A stretch of 64,000 nucleotides of DNA from Ottelia alismoides (GCA_037367405.1 JAZKJV010002946.1:248001-312000), one strand, 5' to 3'; shown: positions 12,000 to 25,000, counted from the stretch's first letter. Translations and numbers: made by a program. Notes: generated by a model from the letters alone, not told the origin.

Positions 12000-14277
12000 A
12001 TGCTATTAGTGATAAATAAAATTTTAATACTTATTATTAGTATGGTAGAGTGGGTAAGTGGTGAATTAAGAGGGTTAATCCTTATTCACTTTGGTTTCCT
12101 TGCATAAATCGTATCGATTGTTGATGCTGGCATTGTAGGCTCAGAAGGCTCATGATTCGAAAGATGAGTTAGGAATGCTTCTTTCTCATGAGTCCGAAGT
12201 CAACATCCTGGATACTGTGGATGTACAATAGCTAATGTACTAAAAAATTATTACATCAACACTCACATAGTGCCTCTTGTTGTATCGTAAAACATATATC
12301 CATTTGAGTTATGGAAATATCAAACAAATATACATTTGACCACTCTTGGTGAAAGTTTGTGTAGCCTGTGAGACATTGTGAATGAAGGCAACAGAAGTGA
12401 AAAGACGCGGAGGAACACTAACAAAGCATCGTCAGGAATAAGATCTGGGGTCTTTACTATGAACCAGAAACATACGGGTGACATCCAAAATTTGATGCAT
12501 AATACCACGGGACTTGAAAAACTCACTGAGGAATAAAATATAGAACTCAAGTGCATTGTCAGTCTTGACATATCCAACTTTTGATTTATTTCTTTAATAA
12601 AAAAACTCATGCAACACGAAAATAGTCATTGATTGCTATAAAATAAAAACATTGTCCCCTGAGATCATGGACACGACTACGACCTTAAACATCAAAATGC
12701 TTCAATTCAAAACATGAACTATTAGTAGGATGACTCGAGAAGCTAGAGCGATGCCGCTTTCCTAAATCCTAACTGATATGCCTCATCGAAACTCAAATTG
12801 AGATTTGAGAGGAAGCTTAAGAGTATACGATAAATCTTCTAAAGCTGAAGATATTCAAATAGCAAGTACCATAGATAGGCTGAATTGGGATCACTCTATG
12901 TATGAGTGGTGCCTGTAACCAGAGATTGTCCCGACCTATAGAGAACATCTTGCTCCGACCCCATACAATTACCTTGTCAATAAGAGAAACATGGTCCAAG
13001 ATGGTACATCAATTCAAATCTTTGTAAGTTTACTAGTAGAAAACAAGCTCAAGGAAAAATCTGGGGCATAAAGAACCCTTAGTAATCACATCTATAGTTA
13101 GTTGTACCTCCCTTTGTCTTGATATAGGGAAATAATGCCCAACAGTGAACTTAATCGATTGTCATGGAGTAGAGGTGCGATGCACGGTGAATTGCTTCCA
13201 GCTTCTACAGAGAAGTCCAGAGGTTCTTGAATCAATTATCTATTCTGCATCATTTTTATAACAATCTAAGGGCAAGACTTGTACGTGATTGACTACATGT
13301 GGCATTTTCAGAAGATGTAGCGGGATGTGGTTGATAGAGCAATCGCCATGTCCGTGAGCGGGGATAGGCGATCCTCATACTTCTGATCTTGTGTAGATGA
13401 GCCATTGCACTCTATCATACCATGGGCAGAGGCTGATTTGCCATGCTTTGGCCGGCATGTGTCTTTGATGTGCCCTAGACTCTAATAATATGTGTAATGG
13501 ATGCTGGATTCCCCGTTGCATTTACCTCTGGTTGTAGTCGATCCTCCGCTGCCTATGCCTGTTGTGTATCCGTGATCTCTTCATGTGGAGATCCTCCTCT
13601 ACTACGAGATGCAACCATGATTGAAGGTGTCTGTGAGAAGCATAACATGTATGATGGGGATGGCCATCCTGTTTCTTAAGATGGATGTCATGCTGGAGTT
13701 GTAGAATCTTGCTCTTGTTCTTGACCTGGGAGTATGCAGTGATCAGGATAACCCACATAGCCTTAGTAGTATGATGATTTAAAATGTTGTTGGTGATTTT
13801 CAACGTGAGTGGGCCTGTCAAGTATACCTTGGCACATGCATTGTCTTACTCCCAAGACTTGTTTTCTCCAGTTTTACGGTCAATTCTTGGTGTAAGAGCA
13901 TGTATTCCTTGTTCAAGCTTTCCATTGTGCTCATAAACTTTACGACCCATTCTCCTTATGATCTTCCATTGTAGAGCAAGGAAAAACAAACATGAAATAA
14001 GAAAACTTGGAGAAAATGTTATTTTTCCCCTCGCTTTAATCCATCATGGGATCCGCTAGAGGTTGCATGATTGGGGCTGCTGCGGGAGCAGCACCGGTGC
14101 ATAAGAAAGAGACATGTTTGCTAGATAGGCACTCTAGATGGAGGAGATGGCGTTGCGGTGCTAAGGCGATGGGGATGGAGAATGTAGCCGATTGGGGAGC
14201 GATTGCAAGCAACGAGAGAAGAGGGAGGAGAGAGGCAATGTTTTATCTCTTATAATTTGATGATTGCCCTGATACCA
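12000..14277 (-). mobile_element. Ty1/copia element remnant, gag to integrase, degenerate
   Basis: On the minus strand the order is primer-binding site (14261-14277), gag, then integrase, so the element reads right to left. Gag is recognised by AMWVILITAYSQVKNKSKI (about 13760), the usual Copia gag core. The pre-integrase box DKVIVWGRSKM lies near 12970. The integrase core appears as ELKHFDV (about 12700) and FFIKEINQK (about 12600), and a DNALEF-like box lies near 12555. Reading frames are repeatedly broken. Reverse transcriptase and RNase H were not found, and the 3' LTR is not evident. The element is therefore truncated at the low-coordinate end. Confidence 0.75.
14261..14277 (-). other. 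Copia primer-binding site
   Basis: The minus strand reads TGGTATCAGGGCAATCA, one change from the common TGGTATCAGAGC initiator-methionine tRNA complement used by plant Copia elements. It fixes the LTR boundary at 14278. Confidence 0.75.
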
Positions 14278-14441
14278 TGTGGGAAAAAATACAGAAAGAA
14301 ATAATTGTATTGTGTGTTTAAGAAGGGTACTCTAACTCTTCTTATGTAGTTAGATGCTATTTTAGGGTTACAAGAGGTGGTACATCAAAATAAGTAATAG
14401 GCATAACTAACACGAAATAAAGAAATTACTACATTTTTCTC
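14278..14441 (-). repeat. Copia 5' LTR, partial
   Basis: Sequence directly behind the primer-binding site; on the minus strand it ends TTCCCACA. Its far end is uncertain because a hAT-like element adjoins at 14442, and the LTR may have been interrupted there. Confidence 0.5.
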
Positions 14442-14932
14442 CTGGGACGCAAAAAACAACTTAAACGACCGTTTAAACATATGCAACCCTCGACCGCACC
14501 GACTAGTCAAAGTCGAGCTCATAAGTGGGTGGGCCGCATAAACGACGTTAAACGGACATTTAAACAGTTCAATTGCAGACATTTGTATTAACCATGGCTT
14601 TTTTGTATTCATGCTATGAATGGCAATAGGTTACGTTGTCTATTTTGCCATTTGGCTATGGATTCTAGTTGTTTATGGCATATGCTATCTATTTTGACAT
14701 TTGGATGAAAAATTCCTTGACTTACAATATTTGATCTATATTGTGAATATGCGATTATATTTGTTTAATTTATTTATATTTTTTAAATAATTTTATATAT
14801 GTAATAAATTTTCATTAATTAAAATGCAAAACCACACAACCTGGTTAATTTCCGTTTAAACTCGCATATACCGTTTAATAAGCAATCCGTGACCCACTGA
14901 CTGAATATTGACTACCGTTTTTTGCAACCTTG
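14442..14932. mobile_element. hAT-like non-autonomous element, about 490 bp
   Basis: The right end GCAACCTTG, preceded by GACTACCGTTTTTT, is nearly the same as the right end of the larger element at 17673-18658. The left end CTGGGACGCAAAAAAC matches its complement imperfectly. GTTTAAAC/CGTTTAAA words recur near both ends. The flanks (TTTTTCTC and TTTCTATC) are a poor 8-bp duplication, so the left boundary could be off by a few bases. Confidence 0.5.
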
Positions 14933-15131
14933 TTTCTATCTATAGAAAGTATCTCTCATGCATTTTCCATTCTTTGTTTCTTTGTGGATAATTTAGCATG
15001 CTCCTACATGGAACTTGCATATTTGCAGGAAAGATGAGCGGGTGTGAAAACACACAAACACCATTTCAGATTCATGTATGCATGCCTAGGTGTGAATGTG
15101 GAACATTTATATTCTCTATCATATACTCTAA

Positions 15132-15283
15132 GGGCCTGTTTGGTTGCAGGGTTGGACAGGGTTGGATTGGGCAGGGGTACCCCTGTGAATAGTAAACTGT
15201 GAGGAAGAGAACCCTGTTTGGTTGGAGGGGTAACCCGGGTTGGGCCAAGCCAACCCTGCCCAACCCTGCAACCAAACAGGCCC
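15132..15283. mobile_element. Tourist-like (PIF/Harbinger) MITE, 152 bp
   Basis: Near-perfect palindrome: GGGCCTGTTTGGTTGCAGG at the left, its complement at the right. It is flanked by the 3-bp duplication TAA (15129-15131 and 15284-15286). A second, diverged copy lies at 56862-57002. It sits in the intron just upstream of the first visible valyl-tRNA synthetase exon. The open frames seen here on the minus strand are artefacts of the palindrome. Confidence 0.8.
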
Positions 15284-15757
15284 TAAATAAATCATTTGCA
15301 CCACTGAGACTAGTAGTATACTCAATTATGATGTAACTTTTACAATTATATATAATATTAATAATAAAGAAATACTTAATTTATTTTTTTTTGAGCGTCA
15401 AAAAAAATTATTTTAATCACCCCATAGCTATTTCTGAATACTAGTGCATAATATAATGATCTTTGTGATGTTACATTCAGTATCTCAATGAGTTTTTTTA
15501 CCTGTAACATAGCTTACCCACTAAACATTGGATAACACTTGTTATTAGTTCTGTTTTAAATTCGTAATGAATTTCCAGCTGTTTTAGCACAGGTTGCCTT
15601 CCGAGCTGTGGGTGATACACACACACGACTGCTATAAATCATATACACGAGAGTGTTGAGACATAGTTTTAAAATGGAAGATATGAGTTGTAAAATCAGA
15701 TGATCTTATGGACATACTTTGGCAGGATGCTTATTCTATATGTTTGTACTCTTTTAG

Positions 15758-16009
15758 GTATACCTTCATCCCATGATTCGTGATGCCCATGGTCGTAAGA
15801 TGTCCAAGTCTTTGGGAAATGTCATTGATCCACTGGAAGTGATAAATGGAATATCCATAGAAGGCCTTCACAAGAGGCTGGAGGAGGGTAATTTAGATCC
15901 AAATGAATTAACTGTTGCCAAAGAGGGTCAGCTGAAGGACTTCCCCAGTGGCATCCCACAATGTGGCGCCGATGCTCTTCGATTTGCTCTTATATCATAT
16001 ACTGCTCAG
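15758..16009 (+). CDS. VALRS: VALRS exon with KMSKS loop
   Basis: Opens after CTTTTAG and closes before GTTTCC. It encodes 84 residues starting [20 protein letters not shown], followed by the DPLEVINGI segment and [10 protein letters not shown], which are conserved around the catalytic core of ValRS. It starts in phase 0, so an upstream exon ending on a whole codon is expected. Confidence 0.93.
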
Positions 16010-19000
16010 GTTTCCCTCTGCTCTTGCCTGTAAATTTTATCTGTTTTAGAAGAAAGTAATCAGACATGGCCTCCTCATTTTGCAGGCTGATAAGATAAAC
16101 CTTGATATTCAAAGAGTGGTCGGATATCGTCAATGGTGTAATAAACTATGGAATGCTATACGCTTTGCCATGGGAAAATTGGGAGATGGTTATATTCCTC
16201 CCAAAGATATTGTGTTGGAAAAGATGCCATTTAGCTGCAGATGGATTCTATCTGTTTTGAATAATGCAATTCTGAAAACTACTTCATGCTTTGAGGCATA
16301 TGATTTCTCTGGTGCTTCCAGTGCAGTGTATGCATGGTGGCAATTTGAGCTTTGTGATGTGTTTATTGAAGTGATAAAACCCTACTTTTTTTCGGGCTCG
16401 GATTGCGAGTCTTCAAGGATTTCTGCAAAGGATACACTTTGGATTTGCTTGGATAACGGATTACGCCTTCTCCATCCATTCATGCCATATGTCACGGAGG
16501 AGTTATGGCAGCGCCTTCCTCGGGCAGATAGAGATAATTCATGGAAAGAATCGATAATGGTGTCCCCGTACCCTGCAGTTGTTGAGGTAATGTCTGATTC
16601 TACAGCAAGAAATAATGCCACCCATAATCCATTTGATCCGATAATTGTACTGAATGCCATTTACAGACGTGGACAGATAAATGTGTTGAAGAAAAAATGG
16701 CTGTCATAGAATCTGCAGTCAGATCACTTAGGTCCCTACGTCCACCAAATGACCGGAATGAGAGGTGCTTATTTTCAGATATTACAGTTATTTGTCTTAA
16801 GGTGGGAACATTATGTTAATGTGCAATTTTTTGTCCTTTCAGAAGACCTGCATATGCCCTTTGTGCTTCTGATGCTACAGCCAATGTCGTTCGAAGTCAT
16901 GAATTTGAGATCTCTACTCTTGCGAACTTATCCTCTTTGAAGGTATTCTCGATTTTTCTTAAGCATCTTCTATGTACATGCTTCATGTTGAATGCACATG
17001 GGTTGATCTCTAATCTTCTTCTATTAAGTTATTGTGAAAATTTTGAAGTTTCAGTTGTGCAGCTGTGGACGATGTAATCAAAATTTTTCGAGGTGCTCTT
17101 AAAGTGGTGTATATTATGTAGCTCCTTTATGTCATGCATTTTCTGGATAATGTTTTACGGATTTGGCATTCCCTTGACATCTTACTTTTAAGACTTTGTA
17201 TAATTTTGCAATTATTGTTTCAAACAAACAATTTCATAATTATTGCTTTAAAAAACAATTTCTCTATTACATATCAACTGCAAAATTAGTATTTACTTAA
17301 GATTGTTCAATGTAATAGTGCCACTCCGTTAATGTATAATTTACTATGATATCATATTTATAATTGACTTGTAGTTCTTTTGAATACGATTTCTGCTTTT
17401 CTTGATTTTTTTGAGAAGGGTCGTTTTTATGCTCTTGCAAATTTTTGCATGACCTGAGAAGGTTAAAGTTTGTATTGACAGGAGCCTTGTACAAAGTTGG
17501 TTGTTGATGAACGAACTAGGGTTCTACACACATCTTAAAGACCACTTATAGGTCTTTAGGAAATCTTCTGTTGCTTTATGCATCAAATTTTTCTCTGCTA
17601 ATATTGTATATGACACTTGACACATTGCTGTTCCGAAATCATCCATGATATTGGGGGCGAAGAGGTTATCAACATTGTTGTAAAAGTCGGCCGACTAGTC
17701 GGTCCAACTAGTCGAGTCGGGGGGGTATCCGACTCGACTAGGCCAAATCGGCCTATAGTCGGGTTGACCCGATTAGTCGCCCGAGTAATCGGCCTAGTCG
17801 ACCGACTTTTGCATAGAAGTTTTAAACAAAGAACCCAGGATCCGAATACCCGATTAATGAGAGCTTTAGGTTATTGCCGAACAGTAACCCTCATCCCTCA
17901 AACCCCTCATGCGAAAGGTTCTGGACTGCCGCACTCCGTCGCCCGGTTGCTCCCCGCATATTTCTTGAGCTCTACGGTGTTGTCACTTCCTCCTTCCTGT
18001 CGCCGGTGACGAGTCGGCAACTCCACATATACGCCTTCCTTGTCATTGACTCGCATCTCCCTCGTCTCTACCTCATTCCACCAGGAACACGGTTAGGGTT
18101 TTTTTTGCTTTCAGATTTTTTTCTTATTATACTTCTACCATGCTTGAATTTTTACCACCACCATCGTTTACGAGCTGCATCTACTTTATTTCCATAATGA
18201 ATAATCTTGTTAGGTTTTTCGGAGTGAAAACTTGATATTCTTGTTGATTTGCATGTTGATTAGCTTATATAAGGTTAGCTTTATGTTTATTATGCTAAAT
18301 GTGGTACAACAAATTATGTCAATAACTATAAGGTTAGCTAATTATTACATCTTTTTATTTATCTTTTGTGATTTGTTGATTAGCTTTGTGATTGTTAATT
18401 ACAATGATTAGTAACATGTGAGTTTGTTGATTAGTAACTTGTGAATTTGGTTAGCTTTGTGTTTGTATGTATTAAAATTGCTAAATTTGTATATATATAA
18501 GAGTGTATGTATTAAAAATTAATTTATATATATAAATAATTAAAAAAATAAAAAATCGACTAATGCCTGACTTAATTCGATTACTCTCCCAACTGCCGAT
18601 TAATCCTTAGTCAGTGATCCTGCTGACCGAGTATCGACTACCGACTTCTGCAACCTTGGTTATCAGCACTGATGATGTGTCAGTAAGGGGTGATATAGCT
18701 GTTTAATAAATCAAGTTTAAATGTGTTGAGATAACATGTAATCGTATTTTCTCTGGGTACTTATCATGTAATTAACTCAAGGACTATTCTCCTATATAAG
18801 AGAGTCATCAGTCTATTCTAATGCATGATTCATTTTTTCCCAATATGGTATCGGAGCAACAATCCTAGATTGGGGTTCATGTACCCCGCCCCAAAAACCC
18901 CAACCCTACATCCCCCGGCGTTGTCGCCTAGCCCCTTCGGCGCCACCGCCCACCCATCTCGGTGCTACTATGTGCTGCCCCACCCACCAGGGAGCCCCTC

Positions 19001-22000
19001 AGCACCACCGCAAGCGCCGCCTGGTGCGGCCCAGCCCACCATGGCTCCTTCCCGCGCCAACGCCAACACCGCCCAGCGTAGTCCAGCGCTTCCAGGCGCT
19101 CATCTCAACCTGCCTTGGCGTCGCCGCATCCCTGGGCGACTTGTCCAACCCACGGTAGGGTCCTGGCGTGTACGGGCTGCTGTTAAGGGCGCTTCATGAC
19201 TGTCTCTACGCTCCATTGGGGTTCACAAAACGTGATAACATTTGATTTCTCATACTCAGCTGGCCCGAGACTGCGCGTGAGAAGTAGGGATGGTTGTATG
19301 AGTCTACGCATACAATCTATCCTTCCTATGATTATGTAGACAAGCTTCTTTGATTTATCCCTCATTCGTTTCGTGCTTTTGGCTTATTCCTACCATGTCA
19401 GAGAACAATGGTGACGTTTTCTCCTTTTCTGGTGCCTTCAAAGACCCGTCCCCTATAGTGAAGATGGATGGGACCAACTATGAGCTATGATCCATGCAAT
19501 TTCGTACCCTCATGTAGTGCCACAGTAAGGAGCACACTCTGACTGATTTCGAACCGATGGACAAGACTGGAGCGAATGCGTCGTGGAAATAAGATGATGC
19601 CTATGCTCGTATATGGCTCTCCGGGACACTGACCACGGAGACTGCTAATGAAATTGTGAATCAGCCAACTGCAAAGGCTATGTGGGACATACTGACAGAC
19701 ACATATGGCCAGTCGAAAAATGAAAGTAAGATTCTTCACTTGCGTTAGACATTTTCTCGACCAAACAGAATGGTCGACCGCTCCATGCACACTTCTCTCG
19801 TCTACGTGGCATGTTTGAGCGATTACACAGCTTCATGCCAATTACCACCAGTACAGAGCAACAACATGCATATCGAACGATGACAGGAGTTTTCTTGTCC
19901 TCTCTTGACCCTGAGTACGATGCCGCTCGTACTCAACTTCTGATTGGAGAGACCATTACACCGATGAAAGAGGCCTACAAGCGTTTGAGTAGGATTACTA
20001 CTACATCTGCGACTACGACACAAACTACTCCTTCTGCTATGGATGCTACTCGAGGCAGGGGAGGGCAGTCCCACTTTCGGGGCCATGGACCTCGTGGTCG
20101 AGGGGGAGGCCGACATCGTGGTCCTTGTTCACATTGCTATCGTCCGGTTCACTCTGAGGAGACATGCTTTCAGAAGCATGGTTATCCATCATTTGCACGT
20201 GTTGCTGAGCAGATCGAGGCTTCCTCTGCGCCTACTCCAGGTACTCGCTTAGGCACCATTGTTTTCAAACTTTGTGAGATGATGAGTACTCCAACGTCTC
20301 CGTCTCCCGGTTTCACAGATGCAGTAGCTTCTGCCAGGGCGTCGTCTAGTTCATCAGGTATTCATTATACGCTTACCAGTAGTACATGTTCGGACCTGAC
20401 AGATTGGATTATGGATTCTGGGGCATCCCATCATGTGTGCTTGCTTATAGTCCTACGACTGGGCAAGATCCGTGTCAAATCTCTCTCGGGTGCTTATTTA
20501 TAGGCGGTCTCTTTTTTCCCCCATTTTTCGTCTAAATTTGTGACATTTCTCGTTCATTCTACTCGTTCACAAGAACTGAAATGCTTCTATCTTATCCCGG
20601 AAAAAGGTGAAAAAAGCGCGAAAATCCTACGAGTTAACAGTTCTAATAGTATAGTAAACGGTCGACGATAGCTTTAGCTGACTATCTGCACTATGCCCAA
20701 GGTAGGTTGCCTCGAACTAATTAGGATTTCTCGAGTGGAACCTGAATTGGAAATCAAATTCTAGAATAACGCCAAATAACCATGAGGAAGATCTAACTCA
20801 GCTTCGTCGGAATGCTAAGCGATTGACTTCGCTAGCAAAACGAGGTCTCGAGAGGATGACTAACAAAGCTAATATAATACGTCGGCATCGCTCTTGAAGC
20901 TGTGAGGCGACAAGATGCACTTAACTTCATACAGAGCACTTTCACCTGGCATATCAGTTGTCATTTCCAATGGGGTTCGCTTACCCATTGTTGCTCAGGG
21001 GGAGATTACTCTAGCCCCTTCTCTGCGTCTTCAAAATGTCATATATGCTCCTGACTTTCAGATGAACCTTTTGTCCATTAGTCAGCTTACGAAAGATTTA
21101 CATTGTCGTGCCATCTTTGATCCATCTTCTTTTGTGTTTCAGGACATACTGACTGGTAGGGTGATTGGTCATGGCCGTGCGCAGAGAGGCTTGTATAAGC
21201 TTGATGTACCATCATGTGCTGGAATTGCTACTATTCCCGTTGGATCCGTTTCACCCTTCCTTTGGCATTTCCGCTTTGGCCATCTTCCTCTACAGAAGAT
21301 GTGTCATGTGCTACCGCAGATATCTACTCGTACCGCATTGGATTGCGAAGCCTATGAGCTTGGTAAGCATCATCGCTCATCGTTTCCAAGTCGTCCGAGT
21401 CGTCACAGTAGTCGGTCCTTTGAGTTGTTTCATTTTGATATTTGGGGTCCGAGTTGTGTCCCTGATCATCAAGGGCATCATTTTTATATGGTTGTTGTGG
21501 TTGATTATTATAGATTGTCATGGGTGTTCTTGTTAAAACATAAGTCTGAAGCAGGTGCTGTCATTAGAACCTTTCTTATTGAAGTCAAAAATATTTTTTC
21601 TGCCAATGTCAAATTCATTCGTACGGATAATGCGTTGGAATTTTCAACACTACATTTGTCTGAATTTCTCAGTTCTCTCGGAATTGTTCATCAAACTTCT
21701 TGCAGTTACACTTCACAACAAAATGGTGTCGCTGAACACAAACATCGCCACCTTCTTGTTGTCACACGTACATTGTTGATAGAGAGTCGTACCCCTCATT
21801 CTTTTTGGGGGGATGCCGTTCTCACTGCTTGCTACTTGGTGAATCGTATGCCGTCCACCGTTCTTGGAGAGAAGGTTCCCTTCTTGATTGCGTTTCTCGA
21901 GAAGGAACTATTCTCTCTCACACCCATAGTCTTTAGATTTGTGGCCTTTGTCCACAATTTCACTCTTGGTCGTGACAAGCTCTCACCCATAGCTGCCAAA

Positions 22001-25000
22001 TGTGTTTTTGTTGGATATTCTCGTACCCAAAAAGGGTATAGATGTTTTGATCATGTTGGTAAAGATATTATGTGAGTGCTAATGTTACTTTCTTTGAATC
22101 CATTATGTATTTCTCTCCTACGGGTGACAGGTTATCCAATACCAATTCTGGGGAGGATGTTGTTGTTCCTCCTCCGTCTCTTCCACCATATGAACCCATG
22201 TTGCACCTCAACAGTCTACACCTCCACCATCACCTCCACCACCACCCCTACTTCCAGCTATCCAATCGAGATTTTTACATCTTGTTTACACTCGCAGGTC
22301 TTCTACTCGCTCCTTTGCTCATAGGCCGTCCACATCATCCAGCACACCTCAGGTATGTCACGATAACATTGTTTCTACTGATGGTACTGGAGTTCTTCAT
22401 GATACACAGGATGAGTTAAGTTCGGAAGACAGAATGACTGATGATCTGAACATTCCTATTGCCCTAAGGAAGCCTCGACGCAAGTGCTCCACATATCCAC
22501 TTGCTGCACATGTTTCTTTGGATCACCATTCAGACGAGTACATGAGGTTTGTGGTGGGAATCTCAACAGTTACTATTCCGCGTACACATATGGAGGCATT
22601 ACAGGACAACAGGTGGTGACGTGCCATTGAAGAGGAGATGACAGCTTTGAGGTCACGAGGAACGTGGAGTGTTGTACCTGTACCGCAAGGTACGTCGATT
22701 GTAGGTTGCAAATGGATATTTACCGTGAAGCAAAACGCAGATGGCAGTGTGGATCGCTACAAGGCAAGGCTTGTGGCACGGGGGTTCACCGAAACCTATA
22801 GGGTGGATTATCAGGACACTTTTTCTCCTATGGCAAGACATTCGACACTACGAATTCTACTTGTTGCAATTTCACGGGATTGGCTGTTATACCAACTTGA
22901 TGTGAAGAATGCCTTTTTATACAGGGATCTCAGGAGGAACTTTACATGCAGCAGCCACCTGGATTTGTTGCTGAAGGGGAGTCCCAGAAGGTGTGCATGC
23001 TCCACAAGGCAATTTATGGCCTGAAGCAGAGTCCAAGAGCTTGGTACCAAAAGCTATTGGAGTTGATTGAGCACCACGAGTTTATGAGGTCTACTGCAGA
23101 CCATTCACTTTTTGTTCAGAGGACACAAAAAGGTACGATTGCCATTCTTGTTTATGTAGATGACATTATTGTTAGAGGGGACAATGCCCAATGCATTCAG
23201 ATAGCCAAGGAGTTCCTAGGTCAACAGTTTGTACCTAACGACCTTAGCACTCTTCGTTACTTTCTGAGATTAGAGTTTGCCATGAACCAATGTGGTCTAG
23301 TGATGACCCAGAGGAAGTTTGTGATGGATCTCCTTTCTGAGACATGTATGACAGGATGCAAGCCTTCTACTACTCGTATGGATCTTAGTATGAAATTGTA
23401 TGATAATAATACTGAGGAGGTAGATAGTAGGAGATATAGAGAACTGGTTGGGAAGCTTTTATATGCCACCATTACCATGCTAGATATTATGTTTGCAGTA
23501 AGCAAAGTTAGCCAGTTCATGGAGCAACCCAGAAAGGTATATATGGATGTTGTCTATATGATTCTGAGATATTTGAAGAACTCACCTGGTTCGGGTCTCT
23601 TATTCAGTAGGTATGCATCTCTTGAGGTGACAGCTTGTGCAGATGCTGACTATGCAAGTTGTCCAATGGACAGAAAGTCTACTTCGGGCTTTGCTGTTTT
23701 TGTCGGGAACTCGTTTGTCTCATGGAAAAACAAGAAGCAGACAATGGTAGCTAGATCGAGTGTAGAGTCTGAATACCGGGTATGGCACAAGAGAGTGCAG
23801 AGATGATGTGGGTTAGATCGATGTTGACTGATCTCACCATTGAAGTTCCTCTTCCTATGCAACTTTTATTTGATAATCAAGCTGCATTATTTATTGTCAA
23901 CAATCCTGCATTTCATGAACAAACGAAGTTTATTGAGGTGGACTGTCATTACACTCGAGACATGATACAGAAAGGGCTCATATTCACCTCTCATGCTTCT
24001 ACAGGAGATCAGACGACTGACATCTTCACCAATGCTCTATCTCGATGTCCATTTCAGAAGTGTTGTTCCAAGCTGAGCATGATAGATGTATATGCTCCAG
24101 CTTGAGGGGGAGTGTTGCGATAAAACATATTTCTCTGGCTATTTTATGTAAGCGTATTTTCTCCGAGTACTTATCATGTAATCAACCCAAGGGCTATTCT
24201 CCTATATAAGAGAGCCCTCGATCTGTTCTAATGCATGATTCATTTTTCTCCCAACAAAATGCACCAAACTTTGTACTTGTTTAAATATGTTTCAAGGCTT
24301 TCAAATGTTATTGCATAAGTATACATGGTAATACTTGTACAATCCTTTTTTAGATGCAATTATTTTTAGCTTGGTTGCCATTTTTTATAAAAATTCTTAT
24401 GCATTTGATTGAAATTTTCCTAGAAAGGACCCCCTGCCCCACCCAAGAACATTGTTTGTGAATTTCTTTGTATTTTTTGTACTTAAGAGTGTGGAGTTCA
24501 AGTAAAAGTGAAATCGTGGAATGATTTCATGATGTCTGCTTCGGGGATAGACTAATAAAATTGGCTTTATTCTTCCCATGTTTGGCATTGGTTTTATAGG
24601 TACACCCACTTGATTATGATAACCTGAGCCTCCGGCTAGAAGAAAGCTGTGTTACTCGTTAAATTGGATGATATATGTCAAAGTCTTTACATGTCCAATA
24701 CTTTCCCTTTTTGCTCCTTAACTCCTTTTTGGATAAAGCAAAATCATGTATTTTTGTTTAATTGTCCGGTAGTCTTGTGGAGGCCGCTGATCTTTTCCGT
24801 CATATTTCCCTTTCTTTTTCAAGGGATTGTCCCACGAATGAAGTGTGGTAATACTTTAAACCATATTTATCCAGAAGTATAGTTGTCTGTTTATAATATT
24901 TTTGTGTTATGTCTTGTCAAACATTAAAATGTATGTTTTCTGGGTACACGTTTATAAATAAACGTTTCCTGTTCATACACACTTTCATTTGTGTTTTCAT

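Larger units (their letters stand above)
18724..24256 (+). mobile_element. Ty1/copia LTR retrotransposon, structurally complete, decayed coding region
   Basis: Both LTRs are present, and the element is flanked by a perfect AAATG duplication (18719-18723 and 24257-24261). Order: LTR, primer-binding site, GC-rich leader, gag (from 19395) with a CX2CX4HX4C zinc knuckle, aspartic protease (MDSGASHHV), integrase, reverse transcriptase (YVDD), RNase H, purine tract, LTR. This gag-PR-INT-RT-RH order is diagnostic of Copia. It lies in the sense orientation in a VALRS intron. Breaks: a stop at 19488 in gag, a roughly 475-bp insertion in the protease region, and frame changes or stops near 22075, 22619, 22935 and 23780. 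It is not expected to encode an intact polyprotein. Confidence 0.93.

Noticed and set aside
13497..14255. + strand frames of 60-69 codons
   Set aside because: Shadows of Copia gag on the minus strand.
15072..15325. Two Pro/Gly-rich minus-strand frames
   Set aside because: Produced by the palindromic MITE; no protein family features.
16382..16660. 92-codon minus-strand frame
   Set aside because: Shadow of the long VALRS exon 16086-16586, which has convincing conserved motifs.
18825..19199. 124-codon Pro/Ala-rich + strand frame
   Set aside because: Starts inside the LTR and lies in the untranslated leader before gag; GC-rich DNA opens several frames at once.
18724..24256. Possibility that the Copia sequence is an integrated virus
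   Set aside because: LTR order, primer site, purine tract, target duplication and gag-PR-INT-RT-RH order are those of a plant LTR retrotransposon; no envelope, movement or capsid gene of a plant virus was seen.
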